The notes under the pieces were generated by a model that saw nothing but the letters and a program-made list of their open reading frames with translations, made no database searches and was not told the origin of the DNA. A stretch of 64,000 nucleotides of DNA, taken from contig NZ_CP054836.1 in assembly GCF_013358405.1 (NCBI RefSeq), positions 62,001 through 126,000 of the forward strand. The letters are read 5' to 3'. Made by a program: the position numbers and the translations under genes. Source of the stretch: Oricola thermophila. Lineage in GTDB: Bacteria > Pseudomonadota > Alphaproteobacteria > Rhizobiales > Rhizobiaceae. Position 1 is the first letter of the stretch. Each line of letters opens with the position of its first letter. Below are positions 9,558-17,967 of this stretch, piece after piece.

Positions 9558-10414
9558 AGCATGTCCGCATCCACGAAGTCGGCCCGCGCGACGGGTTGCA
9601 GAACGAGAAGGCGATCATCCCGACGGAGCAGAAGATCGGGCTGATCGACCGTCTTTCCGAGGCCGGGTTCGAGAAAATCGAGGCGACCAGCTTCGTGTCG
9701 CCGAAATGGGTACCGCAACTGGCCGACGCAGAGGCGGTGCTCCGGGGCATCAAACGCAGGCAGGGCGTGACCTATGCGGTGCTGACGCCGAACCTGAAAG
9801 GCTTCGACCGGGCGGTGGCGGCGGGAGCCGACGAGGTGGCGGTGTTTGGCGCGGCATCGGAGACCTTCAGCCGGAAGAACATCAACTGCTCGATTGCCGA
9901 AAGTCTTGAACGCTTCGCGCCGGTGATGGACGCGGCGGCAGCGGCGGGGATCCCGGTGCGCGGTTACGTGTCCTGCGTGGTGGCGTGTCCATATGAGGGC
10001 GATATCGCGCCGGGAGCCGTGCGCGACGTGGCTGCGCGGCTGACGGAGATGGGGTGCTACGAGGTGTCGCTGGGCGACACGATCGGCAAGGGTACGCCGG
10101 AAACTGTCTCGACAATGCTGGAAGCGGTTCTGCAGGCCGTGCCGGCGGAAAGGCTCGCCGGCCACTACCACGACACGAACAACCGGGCGCTCGACAATGT
10201 GCGTGCCAGCCTGGAGCTCGGCCTGCGCTGTTTCGACAGCGCGGTGGGCGGGCTTGGCGGTTGTCCCTATGCGCCGGGCGCGAAGGGCAATGTCTCGACC
10301 GGGGCGTTGGCGAGGATGCTGACGGCGGAGGGCTGGGAGACCGGCATCGACATGGAAAGGCTGGCGGAGGCCGAGGCCTACCTGGCCAGGGTGATCGCGG
10401 CGTCGAGGGAGTGA
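9554..10414 (+). CDS. liuE: Hydroxymethylglutaryl-CoA lyase
   Basis: The 286-residue TIM-barrel enzyme cleaves HMG-CoA to acetyl-CoA and acetoacetate, the last step of the pathway. Metal and catalytic residues are visible: R12-D13 in EVGPRDGLQNE, H204 and H206 in GHYHDT, and the mobile-loop cysteine C237 in GGCPYAPGAKGN. The GTG start at 9554 overlaps the GST stop (GTGA) and places the conserved EVGPRDG motif at residue 8, as expected. No CoA-transferase for acetoacetate is seen in the window, so acetoacetate must be handled elsewhere. Confidence 0.95.
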   Translation: MKHVRIHEVGPRDGLQNEKAIIPTEQKIGLIDRLSEAGFEKIEATSFVSPKWVPQLADAEAVLRGIKRRQGVTYAVLTPNLKGFDRAVAAGADEVAVFGAASETFSRKNINCSIAESLERFAPVMDAAAAAGIPVRGYVSCVVACPYEGDIAPGAVRDVAARLTEMGCYEVSLGDTIGKGTPETVSTMLEAVLQAVPAERLAGHYHDTNNRALDNVRASLELGLRCFDSAVGGLGGCPYAPGAKGNVSTGALARMLTAEGWETGIDMERLAEAEAYLARVIAASRE

Positions 10415-10418
10415 GACG

Positions 10419-11207
10419 ATGAATTTCGAAACGATCCGGCTGGAACGGGACGCGCGTGGCATCGCCACGGTGACGCTGGCAAGGCCGGACAAGCACAATG
10501 CGATGAATGCGCGGATGATCGCCGAGCTGGACGAGGCGGCTCGCGATCTGGGTGAGGATGCCGACGTGCGCGCGGTGGTGCTGGCCGCGGAGGGACGGAG
10601 CTTCTGCGCTGGCGGCGACCTCGGCTGGATGCGCGAGCAGGCGGAGAAGGACCGTGCAGGCAAGATGGCGGAAGCGCGGGCGCTGGCCGCCATGCTTGGC
10701 GCATGGAACGCCCTGCCGAAGCCGGTGATCGCCCGGGTGCAGGGCGCGGCCTATGGCGGCGGCGTCGGCATGATCGCCGTATGCGACATCGCGGTGGCGG
10801 CCGGCCATGCGAGATTCGGCCTGACCGAAACGCGGCTGGGCCTGATACCGGCTACGATCGGCCCCTTCGTGGTGCGCAAGATGGGCGAGGCCTTCGCAAG
10901 GCAGGTGTTCTTCAATGCGCGGCCCTTCGGCACGGAATTCGCGTTGCGCGCCGGGCTGATCGCCCGCGCGGTGGCCGATGACGGCCTCGACGCGGCAATA
11001 GAGGAAGAGGCTTCCGCATTTCTCGAATGCGCGCCGGGCGCCGTCGCGGACGCCAAGGCGCTTGCCCGCAGGCTGGGGGGGCAGGATCCGCAGGAGCTGG
11101 CGGAAATGACGGCGAACGCGCTGGCCGACCGCTGGGAGACGGACGAAGCGCAGGCCGGCATCGCCGCCTTCTTCTCCCGGCAGACACCGCCTTGGAAAGC
11201 TGGCTGA
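10419..11207 (+). CDS. liuC: Methylglutaconyl-CoA hydratase (enoyl-CoA hydratase family)
   Basis: This 262-residue crotonase-fold protein would hydrate 3-methylglutaconyl-CoA to HMG-CoA, the step between the carboxylase and the lyase. The oxyanion-hole motif is FCAGGDLGWM (about residues 64-73), matching LiuC-type enzymes, and GGGVGM forms the second part. It starts 4 bases after the lyase and completes the set of enzymes. A general enoyl-CoA hydratase is the alternative, but operon context favours LiuC. Confidence 0.9.
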   Translation: MNFETIRLERDARGIATVTLARPDKHNAMNARMIAELDEAARDLGEDADVRAVVLAAEGRSFCAGGDLGWMREQAEKDRAGKMAEARALAAMLGAWNALPKPVIARVQGAAYGGGVGMIAVCDIAVAAGHARFGLTETRLGLIPATIGPFVVRKMGEAFARQVFFNARPFGTEFALRAGLIARAVADDGLDAAIEEEASAFLECAPGAVADAKALARRLGGQDPQELAEMTANALADRWETDEAQAGIAAFFSRQTPPWKAG

Positions 11208-11301
11208 GGACACGCGTCGAGCCAGGTTGCGACGACCTGCATCCCGGCGGATATTCAACGGGGCGAGGTGGATCAGGCCGCGTCCGTGACGGGAGGGAAC
11301 A

Positions 11302-12960
11302 GTGCGACAGGGCGAAAGCGAAGACACCTATGACTACATCGTGGTCGGAGCCGGCTCTGCGGGGTCGCTGCTTGCCAACCGGCTGTCTGCCGATCCGGAA
11401 AGCCGGGTCCTCGTGCTTGAGGCCGGCGGCAGGGATGACTGGATCTGGTTTCATATCCCGGTCGGCTATCTCTTTGCGATCGGCAATCCGCGCTCGGACT
11501 GGTGCTTCAGGACGGTCAGCGAACCCGGGCTGAATGGGCGGGCGCTGTCCTATCCTCGCGGCAAGGTGATCGGCGGCTCGTCGGCGATCAACGCCATGAT
11601 CTACATGCGCGGGCAGGCCGGGGACTACGATCACTGGAAGCAGCTCGGACTGAGGGGCTGGGGCTGGGACGACGTGCTGCCGATATTCATGAAGCACGAG
11701 GACCACTACCTGGGCGCCAGCGAGTTTCACGGCGCCGGCGGGGAATGGCGGGTCGAGCCGCCGCGCGTGGAATGGGAAATCCTCGACCGCTACCGCGACG
11801 CTGCGGAGGAGTGCGGGATCGCGAAGATCGACGACTTCAATCGTGGCGACAACGAGGGCTCGGCCTATTTCCAGGTTAACCAGAAGCGCGGCCGGCGCTG
11901 GTCGGCAGCGCGGGGCTTTCTCAAGCCGGTGCTGCACCGACGGAACCTGGAACTGGAAACGGGATGCGTCGTTGACAGGCTGACCTTCGACGGCAGGCGT
12001 GCGACAGGGGTGGAGTGGATACAGGAAGGCCGGCGCCGGCATGCGACCGCACGCAGGGAAGTCATCCTGGCGTCGGGCTCCATTGGCTCGGTGCAGGTGC
12101 TTCAGCGCTCGGGCATCGGCGACGGCAACCACTTGCAATCACTGGGTATTCCCGTGGTCGCGGACCGCAAGGGCGTGGGCGCCAACCTGCAGGATCACCT
12201 GCAGCTTCGCCTTATCTACAAGGTACATGGCGTGCCGACACTGAACCGCATGTACGCCAACATCCTGCGTCGCGGCTGGATGGGTGTCGAATACGCATTG
12301 TTTCGAAAGGGACCGCTGACCATGGCTCCGTCGCAGCTTGGCGTGTTCGCACGATCCGGGCCGGATGTCGAGCGGGCCGATCTCGAGTTCCACATCCAGC
12401 CGCTGTCGCTCGACAAGTTCGGCGACCCGCTGCACCGTTTCCCGGCGATCACGACCAGCGTGTGCAACCTGAGGCCGGACAGCCGCGGCCATGTACGCAT
12501 CGTTTCTCCGGACCCGTCGGACGAGCCGGAAATCGCACCGAACTACTTGACCGCGGACCATGACCGCGAGATTGCCGCGCGCTCGATCCGCCTGGCGCGG
12601 CGGATAGCGGCGACAAGGGCACTGCAGCCATACAGGCCGGAGGAATATCTGCCGGGTCCCGCTATCGGCGACGATGATGAGTCGCTGGCTCGTGCGGCAG
12701 GCGACATCGGCACGACCATATTCCATCCGGTCGGCACGGCGAAGATGGGCCTGCCGAGCGATCCGACGGCGGTTGTCGATGACCGGCTGCGGGTTTTCGG
12801 CGTGGAGGGCCTGCGCGTTGCCGACGCCTCGGTGATGCCGACAATCGTTTCCGGAAATACCAATTCGCCGACGATCATGATCGCGGAGAAGGCGGCGGCC
12901 ATGATTATCGAGGACAATGGGGCCCGAACCGGCCGCCTGTCTCAGCGGCCGAGCGCGTAG
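11302..12960 (+). CDS. GMC family FAD oxidoreductase (choline dehydrogenase-like)
   Basis: The 552-residue protein has the N-terminal ADP-binding motif ([15 protein letters not shown]), the GMC signature ([15 protein letters not shown]) and the C-terminal catalytic pair H475 ([10 protein letters not shown]) and N521 (GNTNSPT). Such enzymes oxidise alcohols to aldehydes or ketones, with electrons passing to quinone or another carrier. GTG at 11302 is supported by GGGAGG about 7 bases upstream. It follows liuC by 94 bases and could be read through from it. It lacks the fused domains of true BetA neighbourhoods, so the substrate alcohol is unknown. Its 3' end overlaps the opposing AhpD-like gene by 19 bases. 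Confidence 0.88.
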   Translation: MRQGESEDTYDYIVVGAGSAGSLLANRLSADPESRVLVLEAGGRDDWIWFHIPVGYLFAIGNPRSDWCFRTVSEPGLNGRALSYPRGKVIGGSSAINAMIYMRGQAGDYDHWKQLGLRGWGWDDVLPIFMKHEDHYLGASEFHGAGGEWRVEPPRVEWEILDRYRDAAEECGIAKIDDFNRGDNEGSAYFQVNQKRGRRWSAARGFLKPVLHRRNLELETGCVVDRLTFDGRRATGVEWIQEGRRRHATARREVILASGSIGSVQVLQRSGIGDGNHLQSLGIPVVADRKGVGANLQDHLQLRLIYKVHGVPTLNRMYANILRRGWMGVEYALFRKGPLTMAPSQLGVFARSGPDVERADLEFHIQPLSLDKFGDPLHRFPAITTSVCNLRPDSRGHVRIVSPDPSDEPEIAPNYLTADHDREIAARSIRLARRIAATRALQPYRPEEYLPGPAIGDDDESLARAAGDIGTTIFHPVGTAKMGLPSDPTAVVDDRLRVFGVEGLRVADASVMPTIVSGNTNSPTIMIAEKAAAMIIEDNGARTGRLSQRPSA

Positions 12961-13520
12961 AACTCGTCGTTCGGACGCATATTCATGAAGTTCGCCATCC
13001 TGTTGGACATGCCGAAGAAGCCTGCAATGGCGGCAATGTCCCAGGCATCCTCCTCGGTGAAGCCGTGTTCGGCGAGCAAGGCGATGTCTTCGTCGTCAAC
13101 CTCGTGGGAACGGAGCGCGATCTTCATGGCGAAATCGAGCATTGCCTTCTGGCGCGGCGTGATGTCGGCCTTGCGGTAGTTCGCGGCGATCTGATCGGCG
13201 ATCAGCGGGTTCTTCGCGCGGATGCGGAGGATCGCGCCATGCGCGATGACACAATACTGACACTGGTTGGCACTGGACGTGGCCACGACGATCATTTCGC
13301 GCTCGGCCTTCGTCAGGTTGCCCGGTTTTTCCATCAGTGCGTCGTGATAGGCAAAGAAGGCGCGAAACTCGTCGGGCCGACGGGCAAGCGCGAGAAACAC
13401 GTTCGGTATGAAACCCGACTTCTCCTGGACCGCGAGGATACGTTCGCGGATATCCTCCGGCAATACGGCAAGATCCGGAGTGGAAAACCGGCTGACGGGC
13501 TTGGGGGCGGATGTCGTCAT
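12942..13520 (-). CDS. AhpD-like / carboxymuconolactone decarboxylase family protein (peroxidase-related)
   Basis: The 192-residue helical protein has the CMD/AhpD redox motif C87-x2-C90 with H94 (NQCQYCVIAHGAI). This places it among the uncharacterised peroxidase-related alkylhydroperoxidase-like proteins, which may reduce peroxides or act as thiol-disulphide partners. The start at 13520 is backed by GGAGG just upstream; the longer frame above it has no such site. It converges on the GMC oxidase gene and overlaps its end. The role is inferred from family only. Confidence 0.85.
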   Translation of the reverse strand: MTTSAPKPVSRFSTPDLAVLPEDIRERILAVQEKSGFIPNVFLALARRPDEFRAFFAYHDALMEKPGNLTKAEREMIVVATSSANQCQYCVIAHGAILRIRAKNPLIADQIAANYRKADITPRQKAMLDFAMKIALRSHEVDDEDIALLAEHGFTEEDAWDIAAIAGFFGMSNRMANFMNMRPNDEFYALGR

Positions 13521-13718
13521 GCACTCCTCCACGGCAACGACTGCGCGGGCTATTGCGCGACCCGCTTCTGACACGACTTATCGGAAATCGGTGCCGGTTT
13601 GACCAGCATGTCACGCAACTAAATGTCGTGCGCCAGTTTGATCGATGTCATGGGAATCCGGGCCGGGATGGTAAAAGACGCATTCCGGATGTGTCTTGTA
13701 CGAAAACAGGAGCAGAGG

Positions 13719-14687
13719 ATGAACGAGGCTCAAACCCCTGCGGATCGGTTGGAGAACTTCCCGATCACGTTCTATGCAATCGTGATGGGCATGCTCGGGC
13801 TGACACTCGCAATCCATGCGGCAGAAACAGCTTTCAGCCTGCCGTCGTTCGTCTCGCCCGTGGTTCTCGTGGTCTCCGTCGGTATCTTGGCGAGCATCAC
13901 GGCGCTGTATGCGCTCAAGTATATGAAGCACCGCAAGGCCGTTGTGGCGGAATGGGCACATCCCGTGAAGATTGCCTTTTTCCCGACGGCATCCATATCG
14001 ATCCTGCTGCTTTCCGTCGCCGTTCTGCCGTATAGCCTGCGCTGGGCGGACACGCTCTGGATCATGGGCGCTGCCTTGCAGGCGGCCCTGACGCTCAGCG
14101 TCATCGCCAACTGGATCGGCCACAGGTCATACCAGCAGGTCCATCTCGGCCCGGCCTGGTTCATTCCCGCCGTCGGCAATGCAGTCGCCCCGATAACCGG
14201 GGCCATGCTGGGATATACGGAACTGTCCTGGCTCTTCTTCTCGGCCGGGCTGATTTTCTGGATCGTGCTGCTGACACTGGTCATGAACCGGCTGATCTTT
14301 CACGATCCGCTTCCGGCACGCCTCATGCCGACCCTGGTGATCCTGATCGCACCGCCGGCCGTCGCATTCATCGCATATTACCGGCTGACCGGAGAGGTCG
14401 ATGCTTTCGCGCGCATCCTGCTCAATACAGGTTATGTTTTCGCCGCAGTCGTTGTCACCCAGATCGGCAAGTTCAGGCGGTTGCCCTTTGCACTATCGTG
14501 GTGGGCGCTTTCATTTCCCGTTGCCGCGTTGACGATCGCGTCATTTCTTTATGCGGAGAGGGTGGGGACGTCTGCACACGAATTTGTCGCCGGGTTCCTC
14601 CTGACCGCATTGGTTCTCATCATCGCCGGCCTGCTGATCAAGACCCTGCAGGCCATCGCCGCCCGCAAGATCTGCGAGCCTGAGTAA
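13719..14687 (+). CDS. SLAC1/TDT family anion transporter
   Basis: The 322-residue protein is almost wholly hydrophobic with about ten membrane segments. It opens with RLENFPITFYAIVMGMLGLT, the hallmark of the TDT/SLAC1 group (tellurite-resistance/dicarboxylate transporter and anion channel relatives). It would move small anions or organic acids across the inner membrane. ATG at 13719 follows an AGGAGCAGAGG ribosome-binding region; the longer frame upstream is unlikely. The 198-bp divergent gap to the AhpD-like gene must hold both promoters. The substrate is unknown. Confidence 0.85.
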   Translation: MNEAQTPADRLENFPITFYAIVMGMLGLTLAIHAAETAFSLPSFVSPVVLVVSVGILASITALYALKYMKHRKAVVAEWAHPVKIAFFPTASISILLLSVAVLPYSLRWADTLWIMGAALQAALTLSVIANWIGHRSYQQVHLGPAWFIPAVGNAVAPITGAMLGYTELSWLFFSAGLIFWIVLLTLVMNRLIFHDPLPARLMPTLVILIAPPAVAFIAYYRLTGEVDAFARILLNTGYVFAAVVVTQIGKFRRLPFALSWWALSFPVAALTIASFLYAERVGTSAHEFVAGFLLTALVLIIAGLLIKTLQAIAARKICEPE

Positions 14688-14805
14688 GAACCGAAAATGT
14701 AGGGCTCTTTTGCCTTACCGCCACCGCCAACAGTTCCGGTTTTTCAGCATTGCCGTCGATAGGAAGCGGGAAATCGGGCGCTGTCGGAAGAAGGTGTATT
14801 CGAAA

Positions 14806-14819
14806 TTGACCTTTATCAA
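14806..14819 (+). promoter_or_regulatory. FNR/FixK-type box upstream of the octaheme cytochrome gene
   Basis: TTGACCTTTATCAA matches the TTGAT-N4-ATCAA consensus at nine of ten defined bases. It is centred about 70 bp before the ATG at 14883. A class II position (centre at -41.5) would place the transcript start near 14854, giving a short leader. This indicates activation at low oxygen. Confidence 0.7.
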
Positions 14820-14853
14820 AGCGAGCGGCCCGAAACGCATTTTATCTTCCATT

Positions 14854-14869
14854 TTCGATATATATCGAA
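14854..14869. promoter_or_regulatory. Perfect 16-bp palindrome just before the octaheme cytochrome gene
   Basis: TTCGATATATATCGAA is exactly self-complementary and lies where the FNR-driven transcript would begin, immediately before the ribosome-binding GGGAG. It could be an operator for a second, unidentified dimeric regulator (for example ArsR- or MarR-like) that represses in the absence of the electron acceptor. Function is inference. Confidence 0.5.
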
Positions 14870-14882
14870 GGGAGAATGCCGG

Positions 14883-16511
14883 ATGCGAAGCGGAAGGGTG
14901 GGGCCCTCGCTGGTTGTGGCGCTATTTTTGACCGACGCCGCGCCGGTCATGGCGCAGGTGCAATCAGATGGCAAAAGCGGCAGTACGGCCGATCATTCCG
15001 AGTTCGGAATTCTGAAAAAGCCTTTCGCGTCGGGGCCTGAAGTGACCGAGGCCTGTCTGGCCTGCCATACCGAGGCTGCAGAACAGGTGCAGGAATCCAT
15101 TCACTGGACCTGGGACTATACGCATCCGACAACCGGCCAGAAGCTTGGCAAGAGCAGGGTCATCAATGCCTTTTGTGGCAATCTCGTATCGAACGAGCCG
15201 CGCTGCACGAGTTGTCATGCCGGTTATGGCTGGGACGGCTCGATGGACGGTCCGCCGAAGGCGGAGACAGCGGTCGACTGTCTCGTGTGTCACGACAAGT
15301 CCGGCACCTATACCAAGCTCGACAATGCAGCCGGTCATCCGCCGCTGACGCCGGTTCCGGCGAACGCGAAGACGATCACCGGCGCGCCTGCCAAGCCTGT
15401 AGACCTCAATCTTGCCGCGCAGAGCGTCGGACTGCCGGATCGGGACAATTGCGGCCAGTGCCATTTCTATGGCGGCGGCGGCGACAACGTGAAGCACGGC
15501 GACCTCTCGTCTGCATTGTACGATCCAGACCGGTCCGTCGACGTGCACATGTCGAAGGACGGGGCGAACATGGTATGCACCGACTGCCATGTCACCAACA
15601 GCCACGTCTGGGCAGGTAGCCGCTACAATGTCGCCGCGCATGACATGGTCGGAACCGGCAAGCCGGGCGAAAGGCGGGACGTGGCGACATGCGAATCCTG
15701 CCATGGAACGGCTCCCCACAAGGCCGCGTCGCTAAAGGGGCTTAAGCTGAACGACCACATAGACCGGGTGGCTTGCCAGACCTGCCACATCCCCGAATTT
15801 GCCAAGGGCGGTGTTGCGACCAAGACATTCTGGGACTGGTCTACGGCAGGGGATCTGAAGGACGGCAAGCCCTATGGCGAGGAAGAATTCGTGCAGAGCG
15901 ACGGGAAGCGGCTGCACACCTACCTGTCTACCAAGGGGGATTTCGAGTGGGAGGAAAACGTTGTTCCCCACTACGCCTGGTTTGACGGCCAGGTAGAGTA
16001 CACGACCATCGACAGGAAGATCGACCCTACAAAAGTTGTCGAGGTCAACAGCATTTCCGGATCACCGGACGACGGCAAGTCGCGCATCTGGCCCTTCAAG
16101 AGAATGGAGGGGCGGCAGGCCTATGACAGCAAGCTCAACAATCTCGTCTATACAAATGTCTACGGCCCGGAGACAGACACCGCATTCTGGACGAACTTCG
16201 ACTGGTCGAAGGCGATTGAGGCGGCGATGGAAAAGGCCGATCTACCCTATTCGGGCGAGTTCGGTTTCGTAGACACCTACATGTACTGGCCAATCACACA
16301 CATGGTCGCGCCAAGCGAGAACGCGCTGGACTGCGAGGCCTGTCACGCGGAGGACGGGCGGCTCGCAAGGCTCGCCGGCTTCTACATGCCTGGTCGCGAT
16401 CCCGGCGGAACGGTCGACCGGATCGGTCTCGCCATTCTGCTTGCGGCAATCGCCGGCGTGTTCGGGCATGCCATCCTGAGACTGGTTCTGAGAATGGGAG
16501 GGCGCAGCTGA
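14883..16511 (+). CDS. Membrane-anchored octaheme c-type cytochrome, tetrathionate reductase (OTR) family
   Basis: The 542-residue exported protein has a signal peptide and eight CXXCH haem sites, at C58, C108, C133, C190, C232, C270, C298 and C484. This is the number and spacing of octaheme tetrathionate reductases. A lysine (K145) shortly after the third site, in HDKSGTYTK, is a candidate for the unusual lysine ligand of the active-site haem in this family. The first seven haems lie in the N-terminal 300 residues and the eighth near the end, followed by a single membrane helix (about 510-535) that anchors the C-terminus. Known OTRs reduce tetrathionate, nitrite or hydroxylamine in vitro; the physiological substrate here is unknown. 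It overlaps the cytochrome b gene (TGATG). Confidence 0.88.
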   Translation: MRSGRVGPSLVVALFLTDAAPVMAQVQSDGKSGSTADHSEFGILKKPFASGPEVTEACLACHTEAAEQVQESIHWTWDYTHPTTGQKLGKSRVINAFCGNLVSNEPRCTSCHAGYGWDGSMDGPPKAETAVDCLVCHDKSGTYTKLDNAAGHPPLTPVPANAKTITGAPAKPVDLNLAAQSVGLPDRDNCGQCHFYGGGGDNVKHGDLSSALYDPDRSVDVHMSKDGANMVCTDCHVTNSHVWAGSRYNVAAHDMVGTGKPGERRDVATCESCHGTAPHKAASLKGLKLNDHIDRVACQTCHIPEFAKGGVATKTFWDWSTAGDLKDGKPYGEEEFVQSDGKRLHTYLSTKGDFEWEENVVPHYAWFDGQVEYTTIDRKIDPTKVVEVNSISGSPDDGKSRIWPFKRMEGRQAYDSKLNNLVYTNVYGPETDTAFWTNFDWSKAIEAAMEKADLPYSGEFGFVDTYMYWPITHMVAPSENALDCEACHAEDGRLARLAGFYMPGRDPGGTVDRIGLAILLAAIAGVFGHAILRLVLRMGGRS

Positions 16512-17164
16512 TGACCGAGCGTCTCGTCAAGGTATACCCGGCATTCGAGCGTTTCTGGCACTGGATGCAGGCCGCACTGATTTTCATCCTGCTGTTTACC
16601 GGGTTGGGGTTGCGCGGCTTGCATGACCTGCTGCCGTTCGGCCCGGCTGTCATGCTGCATACGATCACAGCGCTCGCCTTGGTCGTGCTGTGGGTATTCG
16701 CCATATTCTGGCATCTGACAACCGGCACATGGCGGCACTACGTGCCGACGACGCAGGGACTGTGGAAGGTGGCAAGATTTTACGCCTTCGACATATTCAG
16801 GGGCGCGCATCATCCCTATCGCAAGGCCTATTGGCGAAAGCACAATCCGCTGCAGGCGCTAACCTATCTGGCGCTGAAACTATTCCTGTTCCCGGCCATA
16901 TGGGTCACAGGCATTGCATACCTGACCTACAATTTCTGGGAACATCAGCCGAATGCCTCGCTGGCGCTGCAGATTATCGCCAACCTTCATGTGCTGGTTG
17001 CCTACCTGATCGCGACCTTTGTCGTCGTTCACGTGTACCTGTTGACCGTTGGTCACTCCTTTGTGGAACACGTGAAGCCAATGATTACCGGTTTCGACAC
17101 GGTCGACCTGACCCCGGAAGAGGAAGCCTACCTTGCCGCGGACGAACCGGGGCGGTTGAAATAG
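16511..17164 (+). CDS. Diheme cytochrome b (cytochrome b561/hydrogenase-type), partner of the octaheme cytochrome
   Basis: The 217-residue integral membrane protein has four hydrophobic helices and histidines placed as in PF01292 diheme cytochromes b: H17 (FERFWHW), H50 (VMLHT), H160 (ANLHV) and H174 (VVVHVY). It would take electrons from the quinol pool and hand them to the periplasmic octaheme cytochrome encoded just before it, with which it shares a TGATG overlap. The two together look like a complete quinol-dependent reductase. The pairing is inference from gene order. Confidence 0.85.
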   Translation: MTERLVKVYPAFERFWHWMQAALIFILLFTGLGLRGLHDLLPFGPAVMLHTITALALVVLWVFAIFWHLTTGTWRHYVPTTQGLWKVARFYAFDIFRGAHHPYRKAYWRKHNPLQALTYLALKLFLFPAIWVTGIAYLTYNFWEHQPNASLALQIIANLHVLVAYLIATFVVVHVYLLTVGHSFVEHVKPMITGFDTVDLTPEEEAYLAADEPGRLK

Positions 17165-17821
17165 GCGAAGGCTGGCCGCCGCACGGTATCATCGATTCGC
17201 TTGCGGCGGCAAAATTGCCGCGTAGCTTGGAACTACCGGGCGCCCTGCCGGTGATCGGAAACGGCACCGGCATCATTTCATCTTCGTTCAAGGCCGTCCG
17301 CCTTCCGGCGGATTTTCCTCCCTGTCAGCAACGTTCATGGCCGTCATGAGGAAACCGTCGCTCGGGCGCGCCTGAAACCGCGAACCGGCAGCGGATCGAT
17401 GCGGGCGCCTGTTCGTGTGTCGATCATCATTCATCAAGCAGGGCATGTGCGGATTGCCGCTTCGCGGGGAAATGCTGATGCGCGAACCGGGAGGACGGCG
17501 CGAGGATCCCGAACGGAACCCAATACGGGTACATATCCGGTGCCGCGTGTTCGGCTGCCAATCCGTAGGCAACTCTATCGGATGTCCGCCGGGCGTTGCC
17601 GCGTCGACACCGATCCAGGGACCATGACGATAGCGCGGCCGGGATCATGCAGCAGATAGCCCCCGGACCGGGGCAGGCCGGACCGGGGGCTGGCGGGACA
17701 CTATGCGATCCGAGGGGGGATCAAATGACCGGAGCCACTTCACTTCCGGTCGTTGCGCCGTTTGCCGGCGCGGAACCGGCGCCGATGACCGGCACCGATC
17801 ACTTCGTCGCTGCGGATGGGG
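17165..17821. other. Noncoding gap between convergent respiratory operons
   Basis: No convincing gene is seen in these 657 bases: the short open frames in it lack ribosome-binding sites and family features. It holds an inverted repeat at 17658-17691 and several shorter GC-rich repeats. It separates the ends of two convergent operons, so terminators are the expected content. Confidence 0.5.
17658..17691. terminator. Inverted repeat between cytochrome b and cydX ends
   Basis: AGCCCCCGG and CCGGGGGCT form a 9-bp perfect stem around a 16-base GC-rich loop, downstream of both convergent operons. No clear T-run follows on either strand, so termination efficiency is uncertain. Confidence 0.45.
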
Positions 17822-17950
17822 CTAGCCGCGACCCGGGGAGGATTCGTCCTCGGTCAGCAGGCGGTCCTGCTGCATCTCCAGCCACATCGCGTTGACCACC
17901 GCAAACATGGCCGCGACAGGCAGGCCGAGAAGCCAGGCGAAATACCACAT
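17822..17950 (-). CDS. cydX: Cytochrome bd accessory subunit CydX (42 residues)
   Basis: This very short gene encodes MWYFAWLLGLPVAAMFAVVN followed by AMWLE and an acidic tail ending ESSPGRG. The MWYFAW...G...A...NA.WLE pattern is that of CydX (YbgT), a single-helix subunit that stabilises the haem site of cytochrome bd. It lies 17 bases after cydB on the same strand, its usual place. It is easily missed because of its size. The start is fixed by the conserved MWYFAW opening. Confidence 0.92.
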   Translation of the reverse strand: MWYFAWLLGLPVAAMFAVVNAMWLEMQQDRLLTEDESSPGRG

Positions 17951-17967
17951 GATGTTGTCTCCTTGTC

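Noticed and set aside
9882..12138. Two long minus-strand frames over liuE, liuC and the GMC oxidase
   Set aside because: Proline/arginine-rich shadows without ribosome-binding sites.
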